From Christensenella sp. UBA1385 (GTDB lineage Bacteria > Bacillota > Clostridia > Christensenellales > Aristaeellaceae): 64,000 bases of DNA. Shown one piece after another: positions 35,936 to 42,797 of this stretch. Location: positions 30,532 to 94,531 of the forward strand of contig DBQV01000015.1 of assembly GCA_002305755.1 (NCBI GenBank), given 5' to 3'. The translations under genes were made by a program, and so were the position numbers. Every line of letters begins with the position of its first letter. Positions within the stretch are counted from its first letter, which is position 1. The notes beneath the pieces are model-generated. The model was not told the origin of the DNA, ran no database searches, and saw only the letters and a program-made list of their open reading frames with translations.

Positions 35936-35962
35936 AGTATAGCAGATTTGCCCGCCTGGCAA
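35936..35962 (-). promoter_or_regulatory. weak candidate promoter of the topoisomerase genes
   Basis: On the minus strand TATACT (35936-35941) with an extended TG, 15 bases from TTGCCA (35957-35962). The short spacing makes the -35 doubtful. It overlaps the divergent promoter at 35948-35977. Confidence 0.42.
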
Positions 35963-35977
35963 CAGAGGGCGTATAAT
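35948..35977 (+). promoter_or_regulatory. promoter of the barnase/barstar pair
   Basis: TTGCCC (35948-35953), 18 bases and a perfect TATAAT (35972-35977), about 40 bases ahead of the GTG at 36018. Confidence 0.7.
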
Positions 35978-36017
35978 CAGTTCAGGGGACAGATCCGGGA
36001 AAAGGGAGGGCCTTCAT

Positions 36018-36512
36018 GTGAGCAACAGGAGCCAAAGAAACAGGAAAAAGACTTCGCTGTCTTCATTGGTATTGGTGATCCTTCTTGCGGTGGCCTTCTA
36101 TGTCGGGGCAGGCCGTCTGCAGCCGGAAGCCGTTCCGGCGCCGACCGCGGCGCCGTCCGAAACGGCTCTGAGCGTGGATCGACCCGGCGAAAAAGAAACG
36201 GTACTCGCTTATCTGCAGGAGCACCACAGACTGCCAGACTATTACATCACGAAAGCGGAGGCCTCCGCGCTGGGCTGGAAGGGCGGGAGCCTCGAGCCCT
36301 ACGCGCCGGGCAGGATGATCGGCGGCGACCGTTTCGGCAATTATGAGGGCCTGTTGCCGAATAAGTCCGGCAGGCGGTGGACGGAGGCGGATATCGGCAC
36401 CATGGGCCAGCCGAGCCGCGGGTCCAAACGCATGGTGTTTTCGAGCGACGGATTGATCTATTATACCGAGGATCACTACGCGAGCTTTGAAAAGTTGGGG
36501 GAGATGGAATAG
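36018..36512 (+). CDS. Barnase-type secreted or anchored guanyl-preferring ribonuclease
   Basis: A 164-residue protein. Residues about 13-32 form a signal or anchor; from about 60 on the sequence follows barnase closely: LPDYYITKAEASALGW, APGRMIGGDRFGN, GLLPNKSGRRWTEADIG and SKRMVFSSDGLIYYTEDHY. The catalytic residues of barnase (E73, R87, H102) correspond to E123, R138 and H153, all present, so the nuclease should be active. GTG start with GGGAGGG 7 bases upstream. A barstar gene begins at the base after its stop, so toxin and inhibitor are co-expressed. Confidence 0.92.
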   Translation: MSNRSQRNRKKTSLSSLVLVILLAVAFYVGAGRLQPEAVPAPTAAPSETALSVDRPGEKETVLAYLQEHHRLPDYYITKAEASALGWKGGSLEPYAPGRMIGGDRFGNYEGLLPNKSGRRWTEADIGTMGQPSRGSKRMVFSSDGLIYYTEDHYASFEKLGEME

Positions 36513-36818
36513 ATGCGCAGGATCATCATCGACGCAAAGGATATGCCGACCCCCCAAGCGCTGCATCAGGTGCTGAAAGAAGCTCTGAACCTGCCCGGAT
36601 GGTATGGGAGAAACCTTGACGCGCTGAAAGACTGCCTGTGGGAGCTGGGCCCTGTGGAGCTGTGCCTTCTGAACGCGCCGCTGCTTTCCGCGCTGCCGGA
36701 CGCTTACGGGGAAAAGCTGTTCACGCTTCTTGAAGATGCGCAGGAGGAGATCCCCGCGTTTGCATTCAGACGGGTCGGGCCCAAAAGCGGCTTGTCTGCT
36801 GTCGGCGATAAAAAGTGA
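36513..36818 (+). CDS. Barstar-family ribonuclease inhibitor
   Basis: A 101-residue cytoplasmic inhibitor that would cap the active site of the ribonuclease encoded just upstream. It has the barstar core LNLPGWYGRNLDALKDCLWEL, where D36 and D40 match barstar D35 and D39 that contact the nuclease catalytic residues. No signal sequence, as expected for immunity inside the cell. The ATG directly follows the ribonuclease stop codon; the ribosome site (GGGGGAG) lies within that gene. Confidence 0.9.
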   Translation: MRRIIIDAKDMPTPQALHQVLKEALNLPGWYGRNLDALKDCLWELGPVELCLLNAPLLSALPDAYGEKLFTLLEDAQEEIPAFAFRRVGPKSGLSAVGDKK

Positions 36819-36975
36819 ATCTCAAAAAGTTGCTTGGTGAATACGCGCTCACATGGGGGGGCAAAGCTTCAGCGAGCGTGTTGCGAACCTTTCGACAGGC
36901 ATTCCGAAATGTTCAGCCTGTGTGACAGATTAGGGAAAAAACCGTATAGATGAAGGGCAGCTAACGTTTGCCTTT
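36819..36975. other. non-coding flank before the xylA remnant
   Basis: AT-richer sequence with no ORF of convincing length, no terminator and no recognised motif. It may hold the decayed promoter and start of the xylose isomerase gene. Confidence 0.5.
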
Positions 36976-37671
36976 GGAACCTTGTCTCAAGTGAGGTTTG
37001 AAGTCTCAAAGTCAAGGAGCTCTCTGCCCTTCAAGTTTTTTGACGCCGAACAGATTATTCTGTCGAAAAAGATGAAGACCGTCTCAGGTTTGCGATGGCG
37101 TGGCAGCATAACCTCTGCGCCGCCGGGCAGGGTGTGCTTGCCCCTGGCACTGCGGGCAAGAGCTTCGGCTCTGTTCTCGGCATAATGGAGCATGCGCGCA
37201 CCCAGGCAGAAGCGAGTGTTGAATTCATGCAGGATCTGGGTATTGAGTATTTCTGCCTTCATGACGCTGATTTTGTATCGGAAGCCGTCAATCTGCAGGA
37301 GACGAGCGCCGCCTTGATGAGATCACGAATTATATTTTAAAATAGATAGATACTACTGGCATCAAGCGCCTGTGGAGCATGCTAACCAATTTTCCAACAA
37401 CCGCAATATGAACGGCGTTGGCTCCAACAAATCTGTGGAAGTCCATTGGTATGCGGCCGCGCAGCTAAGCGAGTCCCTTTAATGTGCGGTGAAGCTGGGC
37501 GAGTCGATTGTACCTTCTGGGGGACTGTGAGGGCTATGAGACCCTGTTGAATATCGGAGTGTGGTTTGAATAGAGAAGCATTGCCGCGCTGATGCGCAGG
37601 ACGGTTGGTCATGGACGTTTCATAGGTTTTCAGGGCGCTTTTTTATATTGAACTCAAGCTCAAAGAGCGTT
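36976..37671 (+). pseudogene. Xylose isomerase (xylA) pseudogene, N-terminal half
   Basis: Conceptual translation over several frames is collinear with about residues 8-240 of xylose isomerase. Frame 1 from 36982: VRFE..KSRSSLPFKFFDAE.IIL.KKMK. After a one-base loss at 37077: DRLRFAMAWQHNLCAAG, FGS, then ASVEFMQDLGIEYFCLHDADF with the catalytic-region His, and NLQETSAAL. Further shifts give LDEITNYIL, TGIKRLW, NQFSNNRNMNGVGSNKSVEV, YAAAQLSESL, GYETLLN, and near 37640 GFQGAFL then IELKLKE. At least four frameshifts and three stop codons interrupt it, and the C-terminal half is gone. It cannot encode an enzyme. Confidence 0.8.
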
Positions 37672-37824
37672 CATTCTCTATCTTCAGGAGAGCACCGCCC
37701 CGCGCGGCGCCTTTATTTTGGCGTGTTATGAAACGATTTTGCTTCGTGCGGGGCACACTTGACGGATAGGGTATATTGACATTGTGGCCGTCAGGCCGCA
37801 GAAGACCCGAAAGGAAAAGGAACC
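37672..37824 (+). other. upstream region of the zinc-binding protein gene
   Basis: Contains TTGACG at 37759-37764 and TATATT nearby at 37772, but no pair with good spacing, so the promoter is not resolved. AAAGGAAAAGGAACC precedes the ATG at 37825. No Zur-type palindrome was seen. Confidence 0.4.
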
Positions 37825-38745
37825 ATGAAAAAAACTTTGCTCATTCTCCTGACGCTGACGATCATCTGCACGGGCTTGCCGCCCGCACGTGCAGAGGCGG
37901 CCAAACAGGTGGTCACCTCCTTCTATCCCATCTACATATTCGCAGAAAACGTGCTGGACGGCGTGGAGGGGGTAGAGCTGAAGAACCTTACTCATCCCAC
38001 CACGGGCTGCCTGCATGATTATCAGCTGCTGGCAAGCGACATGGTCACGCTGTCACGGGCGGACGCACTGATCATCAACGGCGGCGGCATGGAGAGTTTT
38101 GTGCCCATGCTGGAGACGCAGTATCCCGAGTTGCCTGTGATCGACGCTTCTCAGGGGATCGATCTGCTGCTTAATGACGAGATGCTGGCAGAAGGGCACA
38201 GCCATGAGGACGGGCACGACCACGATCACGGCGATTACAACGCTCACATCTGGTTAGCTCCTCAAAACGCCATCCGCATGACGAGAACCATGGCAAAGGG
38301 CCTGGCTGAGCTGCTGCCCGAGCAGGCGGACGAGATCATGAGCAATGCGGAAGCTTATGCGGCAAGGCTGCAGGCGCTGGATGAGGAAATCGCGGAGAGC
38401 TTAAAGGGGCTGAAACGCCGTGATATCGTGACCTTTCACGAGGCTTTTCCCTATTTTGCCCAGGCCTATGGGCTGAATGTAGTGGCTGTGCTGGCGCTGG
38501 AGCCCGATGAGGCGCTGAGTCCGCAGATGCTCAAAACGCTGGTGGATAAGGTCAGGGCGTCGGGCCTGCCGCCCCTGTTCACAGAGCCGCAGTATGAAGA
38601 CAGGGCCGCCAGAGCGGTAGCACAGGAGACGGGAGCTGGCATCTATGAGCTTGATCCTGTGGTCACAGGCGACGGCGCCAAGGATGCGTATGAGACGGTG
38701 ATGCGCAGGAATGTGCAGGCGCTGATCGAAGCGCTTAACAAGTAA
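37825..38745 (+). CDS. Metal (zinc/manganese) ABC transporter substrate-binding protein, ZnuA-like
   Basis: A 306-residue exported protein of the cluster A-I metal-binding family. Signal peptide residues 1-25; VVTSFYPIYIFAENV, THPTTGCLHDYQLLASD (first ligand His), a His/Asp-rich loop GHSHEDGHDHDHGD at about residues 129-142, HIWLAPQNA, FHEAFPYFAQAYGL, LFTEPQYEDR complete the ligand set. The His-rich loop points to zinc. There is no lipobox, and no permease or ATPase gene is adjacent, so it is an orphan here; partners must be elsewhere. Confidence 0.88.
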   Translation: MKKTLLILLTLTIICTGLPPARAEAAKQVVTSFYPIYIFAENVLDGVEGVELKNLTHPTTGCLHDYQLLASDMVTLSRADALIINGGGMESFVPMLETQYPELPVIDASQGIDLLLNDEMLAEGHSHEDGHDHDHGDYNAHIWLAPQNAIRMTRTMAKGLAELLPEQADEIMSNAEAYAARLQALDEEIAESLKGLKRRDIVTFHEAFPYFAQAYGLNVVAVLALEPDEALSPQMLKTLVDKVRASGLPPLFTEPQYEDRAARAVAQETGAGIYELDPVVTGDGAKDAYETVMRRNVQALIEALNK

Positions 38746-38841
38746 TCAGCTTGGTGCTTTCTAAGGAGCTTCGGTGTCCTTCATATCCTTGACAAAGCCG
38801 GTTTATTCAATGAAGTGATCGGCTTCAATAAATCATCAGCT

Positions 38842-38873
38842 ATGCCAAGAGGCTGCCAGCCTCTTGGCATTTT
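38842..38873 (+). terminator. terminator after the zinc-binding protein gene
   Basis: Perfect stem ATGCCAAGAGGC / GCCTCTTGGCAT (14-bp maximal pairing, loop of a few bases) followed by TTTT. Confidence 0.72.
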
Positions 38874-39144
38874 GGATTGCAGCTGTCAGACGCCTCTCGG
38901 CATACGGGCATAACGGAGACCAGTGATTCTCTTGCAGCCACGCTGATAAAAAGCACCTGTCGCTTGAGCCGACGGCCCCATGTTTCACATGGCCAGGATC
39001 AGCCTACACTCCGCTGTAAGGTACTGTGCTCGGATAAATCCCCAAAATGTGAACGTTTGTAACGGTTCGGTATCGTTCAGTCCATCACGCGTATGGAAAG
39101 CTTCAGATGATTTCTGTCTGCTGGCAACAGGGGAATGAAGGCAC

Positions 39145-39175
39145 AAAAAAGGGACCGCCTTTCGGCAGTCCCTTT
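39145..39175 (-). terminator. terminator of the secreted protein gene
   Basis: On the minus strand AAAGGGACTGCC / GGCGGTCCCTTT with one mismatch and a T6 tail, about 15 bases after the stop of the 39191-39739 gene. Confidence 0.8.
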
Positions 39176-39190
39176 GAGTTCGGTCTTGGA

Positions 39191-39739
39191 TTACTTCGCC
39201 ATGCTGGCAGCCTTTTCAAGGGCTTCCATGTAGTGGCCGATGTCCATGGTCACGCTGGTGGCCAGATCCGCCACATCCGGAACGTTCTGGTGATTGTCGT
39301 CGCGAACCTTGGTGGGGGTCTTCAGAACTTCTTCAACGGTCTTGCCAACGCAGTATTCTTCGAAAGCGGCGATCTGCTCAAACCACTCTTTGCCGATGCT
39401 GCTGGCTTTACGCATGCCATAATCATCGCCCTTTTCGATCTTGGAAGGGATGGCGGCGTACTCGCCCTCGACCAGCTTGCCTTCGAGATCGAACTTCGTG
39501 CGGATCTGCACGGTGTCGAAACGGACGGACTTGATCACGCCGCTGTCATCCAAAACAACGGAGCAAACAATGCTGTCCACGGGCGCTTCGCCGGGATAGG
39601 CTTCACCGTCTTTGGTTTCGGCGTTCTTTACCGTGCCATAGGAAGTGAGCAGAGCCAGGCCGTGGGTATCGGCAAGCGCAACGGAGAACAGGCTGACCAT
39701 CAGCAGAGACACGAGAACCAGAGCAATCAGTTTTTTCAT
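39191..39739 (-). CDS. Secreted protein of unknown function
   Basis: A 182-residue protein with a clear signal peptide (MKKLIALVLVSLLMVSLFSVALA). The mature part has alternating beta-rich segments (DSIVCSVVLDDSGVIKSVRFD, TKFDLEGKLVEGEYAAIPSK) and a C-terminal helix (LATSVTMDIGHYMEALEKAA). The VxLDxxGxIxxVxFD pattern recalls the beta-strands of FMN-binding domains, but the SGAT flavinylation motif is absent, so this is only a weak resemblance. ATG at 39739 has GAGGAGG upstream. It is transcribed divergently from the FAD synthetase/Rnf operon, 227 bases away. Confidence 0.7.
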   Translation of the reverse strand: MKKLIALVLVSLLMVSLFSVALADTHGLALLTSYGTVKNAETKDGEAYPGEAPVDSIVCSVVLDDSGVIKSVRFDTVQIRTKFDLEGKLVEGEYAAIPSKIEKGDDYGMRKASSIGKEWFEQIAAFEEYCVGKTVEEVLKTPTKVRDDNHQNVPDVADLATSVTMDIGHYMEALEKAASMAK

Positions 39740-39768
39740 CGCTATAACCTCCTCAAGATTATGGTCAT

Positions 39769-39797
39769 AATTTATCATGATTTGAACCTGCAGTCAA
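39769..39797 (-). promoter_or_regulatory. promoter of the secreted protein gene
   Basis: On the minus strand TTGACT (39792-39797), 17 bases and TAAATT (39769-39774), with a TG upstream of the -10. Confidence 0.68.
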
Positions 39798-39896
39798 GAG
39801 GGGAAACAGCATAAAACGATTGAAAAAGTGAACAAATTATCACGACGGATTTGCGCGAGATGCGTCTTCCCATACACGAAAAAGAAGCCGATTTTC

Positions 39897-39925
39897 TTGA
39901 CGGTTTTTCGGCTAAGTGATAACAT
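39897..39925 (+). promoter_or_regulatory. promoter of the FAD synthetase-rnfGCDEAB operon
   Basis: TTGACG (39897-39902), 17 bases, TAACAT (39920-39925), about 42 bases ahead of the GTG start. No other promoter was seen before the terminator at 47119. Confidence 0.65.
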
Positions 39926-39966
39926 AAGCGCGCACTATGCGCAGACGTTATTGAGGAAGGTATTGG

Positions 39967-40599
39967 GTGCTAAGGTATATCGATTCTGACCAGACGATAC
40001 TCGGACCAGGCGTGATTTGCCTTGGTTTTTTTGATGGGGTTCACCTGGGCCACCAGGCCATCGTCTCTCAGGGGAAGACAATCGCAGCAAACTTCGGCCT
40101 GCCTCTGTATGTCCACACATATGAGATACCCCCGATCAATCTGATTAAACATGGGATCGCGGTGAAGGAGATCAGCCCGCTCCCCGAGAAGGCGGCGCTG
40201 CTTGAGGCGCTGGGGGTAGATGTGGTGGCTGTCAGCCGGTTTGACGACAGGCTGATGCGGATGTCGGGAAGCCATTTCTTCACGAATGTGCTGTTGGGGC
40301 GCCTGCAGGCCAGACATCTGGTGGTTGGATACGACCACCGCTTTGGTTATCAGGGCGGCACCGACGTGGCCGGGCTGAAGGAGCTGTGCCGGCAACACGG
40401 CGTGGGTCTCAGTGTGATGGACGCGGTGAAGCTGCCCGACGGCTCGGTGATCTCAAGCACCGCCATCCGATGCGCCTTGACGCGCGGCGATATCCCGCTG
40501 GCCCGGCAGATGCTGGGCAGGCCGATAGAGCAGGCGCTGATAGATAGATTCTCATCTGAAAACGGGGAGAGAGAAAAGGTGGAGGAAGGTTTCGCATGA
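39967..40599 (+). CDS. Stand-alone FAD synthetase (FMN adenylyltransferase) domain protein
   Basis: A 210-residue protein matching only the N-terminal half of RibF. LGFFDGVHLGHQAIV holds the nucleotidyltransferase (F/L)xGxFDxxHxGH signature, LPLYVHTYEIPP, LGRLQARHLVVGYDHRFG and the ISSTAIRCALTRGDI signature follow. The C-terminal riboflavin kinase domain is absent, so it should convert FMN plus ATP to FAD only. FAD is the donor for ApbE flavin transferase, and the downstream gene encodes a multi-FMN protein, so it may supply that reaction. GTG start behind GAGGAAGG; overlaps rnfG by 4 bases. Confidence 0.88.
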   Translation: MLRYIDSDQTILGPGVICLGFFDGVHLGHQAIVSQGKTIAANFGLPLYVHTYEIPPINLIKHGIAVKEISPLPEKAALLEALGVDVVAVSRFDDRLMRMSGSHFFTNVLLGRLQARHLVVGYDHRFGYQGGTDVAGLKELCRQHGVGLSVMDAVKLPDGSVISSTAIRCALTRGDIPLARQMLGRPIEQALIDRFSSENGEREKVEEGFA

Positions 40600-42761
40600 A
40601 GAAAAAAATCTCGGCCTGGATAGCCCTGGGGCTTATCACGCTGGTTGCCGGGCTCATGCTCGCGCTGACAAACGAAGTAACCAGCGAAAAGATTGCGACC
40701 CAGGAGATTGAGGCGCAGGAGCAGGCGCGCAGGGATGTGCTTCCCGCCGCCGAAACCTTCGAAGCCCTTGAAATTGAAGGACTGGCGCCCCTGAGCGAGC
40801 TATATGTTGGCAAGGCGGGCGAGGAGGTAGTCGGTTTTGTGGGCATGGTGACCGCTACTGGTTATGGCGGGCCCGTCCAGGTAATTGCCGGCGTGGATGA
40901 GGAAGGCACTGTGACCGGCATCTCGGTCGGCGGCAGCGATTTTTCCGAAACCGCCGGTCTCGGCGCCAAGTCGAAAGAGCCGGCCTTCATGCAGCAGTTT
41001 GCCGGAAAAAAGACCCCGATCAAGGTGGTCAAGTCGGCTGAAGACCGCGCGGAGAACACCATTGATGCCATTACCGCTGCCACCATTACCACCAATGCCG
41101 TTACCGGCGCGGTGAACAACGTGGCCAGCAAGGTGAAATCCTACCTGAATCCGGACGACGGCAAGCCCGCCGAGGGAACCACATACACGGCCGAAGAACA
41201 AGGTTTTGGAGGGCCCGTGGCCGTCTTTGTCACGGTGAAGGATGATGGAACCATCACTGGTCTTGAGATCGGTGATGAACGCTTCAACGAAACTGAAGGC
41301 TTTGGCATGGGCGCGAAGGACCCGGCTTTTATCAGCCAGTTTATCGGCAAAACGCTGCCCTTAACGCTGGACGATATCGATGCCGTTTCCGGCGCGACCA
41401 TCACCACCACTGCTGTTGTCAATGCGCTGAACCGCGCCTTTGAAGAGAAGAACGTGGTCGCTCCCGAGGGTGTGCGCTATACTGCCATCGAGCAGGGCTT
41501 TGCCGGGCCTGTGGCTGTCTTTGTCACGGTGAAGGATGACGGCACCATCACTGCGCTTGAGATCGGCGATGATCAGTTCAATGAGACCGAGGGCTTCGGC
41601 ATGGGCGCGAAGGATCCTGCCTTCATTGAACAGTTTATCGGCAAAACGCTGCCCTTAACGCTGGACGATATCGATGCCGTTTCCGGCGCGACCATCACCT
41701 CCACTGCTGTTGTCAATGCGCTGAACCGCGCTTTTGAAGAGAAACTTGTGGACGAATCCGCTGGCCAGACCGCTGCTGTGCAGGAAGAAACGCCCGCTCC
41801 GACGGCCGCGCCTGTTCCAGAAGGGGCTCGCACGGCGAGCGCATCTTCCAAGGGATTTGGCGGCCCTGTGGGCGTGACCATCTGGCTGAATGACGACGAT
41901 ACCATTGCTGCACTGACAGTCGGCGATGAAGACTTCGCGGAGACTGACGGCATCGGCAGCCGTGCCCGTGAGGAGGCCTATACCAGCACCTTCATCGGCA
42001 AGAAGGTGCCGCTGGCCGAGGGCGATGTAGACACGCTGAGCGGAGCGACCGTGACCAGCAAGGCGGTCATCAAGGCGGTGAACAAGGCCGCTGAGAAGCT
42101 GGGTATTGCCGCTGAAGCCACTGAGGCGCCTGCCGAGGCGACGGCAGAGCCCGCGGCTGAGGCTGCGCAGACGGAGGAAAAGACCGCGAGCGCCTCTTCC
42201 AAGGGATTTGGCGGCCCTGTGGCCGTGACCATCACGCTGAACGACGATAACACCATTGCCTCTCTGGTAGTCGGCGATGAAGACTTTGCGGAGACCGACG
42301 GCATCGGCAGCCGTGCCCGTGAGGAGGCCTATACCAGCACCTTCATCGGCAAGAAGGTACCGCTGGCCGAGGGCGATGTAGACACGTTGAGCGGAGCGAC
42401 CGTGACCAGCACAGCGGTCATCAAGGCGGTGAACAAGGCCGCTGAGAAGCTGCTGGGTGCGTCAGGGGATGATGAGAGCCTTGCTGCTACGGCTACCGCG
42501 GATGGATACCGCGGGCCTGTGACGGTCAGCCTGACGCTGAATACCGACGGAACCATTCAGTCGGTCGCCGTCAGCAAAGAAGGCTTTGAAGAGACCGTAG
42601 GCATTGGCTCTAAGGTGCTGGATGATGAGTTTCTTTCCCAGTTTGTCGGCAAGGCTGTGCCACTGAAGGACGGGGATGTAGATACCATCGTAAACGCGAC
42701 TGTCAGCAGCAGTGCCGTGATCAAGGCCGTCAACGAGGCCGCGGCGCAGCTTGTGAAATGA
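40596..42761 (+). CDS. rnfG: Enlarged RnfG subunit with six FMN-binding domains
   Basis: A 721-residue protein. The N-terminus (TM about residues 7-25 then LTNEVTSEKI) is typical of Rnf subunit G, which normally has one FMN domain and about 200 residues. Here six FMN_bind domains follow, each ending in a Dxx(S/T)GAT-type flavinylation motif: DAITAAT (T163), DAVSGAT (T268), DAVSGAT (T366), DTLSGAT (T485), DTLSGAT (T602) and DTIVNAT (T702). Four match well, the first and last diverge. Ala/Pro/Glu-rich linkers separate domains 3-4 and 4-5. ApbE would attach FMN to each Thr. Its place ahead of rnfC makes it the G subunit, moved to the front. Confidence 0.9.
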   Translation: MKKKISAWIALGLITLVAGLMLALTNEVTSEKIATQEIEAQEQARRDVLPAAETFEALEIEGLAPLSELYVGKAGEEVVGFVGMVTATGYGGPVQVIAGVDEEGTVTGISVGGSDFSETAGLGAKSKEPAFMQQFAGKKTPIKVVKSAEDRAENTIDAITAATITTNAVTGAVNNVASKVKSYLNPDDGKPAEGTTYTAEEQGFGGPVAVFVTVKDDGTITGLEIGDERFNETEGFGMGAKDPAFISQFIGKTLPLTLDDIDAVSGATITTTAVVNALNRAFEEKNVVAPEGVRYTAIEQGFAGPVAVFVTVKDDGTITALEIGDDQFNETEGFGMGAKDPAFIEQFIGKTLPLTLDDIDAVSGATITSTAVVNALNRAFEEKLVDESAGQTAAVQEETPAPTAAPVPEGARTASASSKGFGGPVGVTIWLNDDDTIAALTVGDEDFAETDGIGSRAREEAYTSTFIGKKVPLAEGDVDTLSGATVTSKAVIKAVNKAAEKLGIAAEATEAPAEATAEPAAEAAQTEEKTASASSKGFGGPVAVTITLNDDNTIASLVVGDEDFAETDGIGSRAREEAYTSTFIGKKVPLAEGDVDTLSGATVTSTAVIKAVNKAAEKLLGASGDDESLAATATADGYRGPVTVSLTLNTDGTIQSVAVSKEGFEETVGIGSKVLDDEFLSQFVGKAVPLKDGDVDTIVNATVSSSAVIKAVNEAAAQLVK
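41178..41747 (+). repeat. tandem near-identical FMN-binding domain repeats 2 and 3 in rnfG
   Basis: Two copies of a 294-bp unit (residues about 195-286 and 293-384) that differ at about 8 of 88 residues. Long DNA blocks around 41340-41410 and 41634-41704 are almost identical, indicating recent tandem duplication. Confidence 0.85.
41829..42455 (+). repeat. tandem near-identical FMN-binding domain repeats 4 and 5 in rnfG
   Basis: Two copies of a 351-bp unit including its linker (residues about 412-502 and 529-620). The domains differ at about 6 of 90 residues, and belong to a different subtype than domains 2 and 3. Confidence 0.85.
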
Positions 42762-42797
42762 CCGGCAGGGGATAGAGGCAGAAAGGCGGGATATATT

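Larger units (their letters stand above)
38746..39190. other. intergenic stretch with two terminators
   Basis: Holds the terminators at 38842-38873 and 39145-39175. Between them no ORF has a ribosome site or a recognisable product, and no tRNA or conserved RNA was identified. Probably decayed or regulatory sequence. Confidence 0.5.

Noticed and set aside
36987..37262. 91-codon minus-strand open frame in the 37 kb region
   Set aside because: It is antisense to the xylose isomerase remnant and lacks a ribosome site; the plus-strand similarity explains the sequence better.
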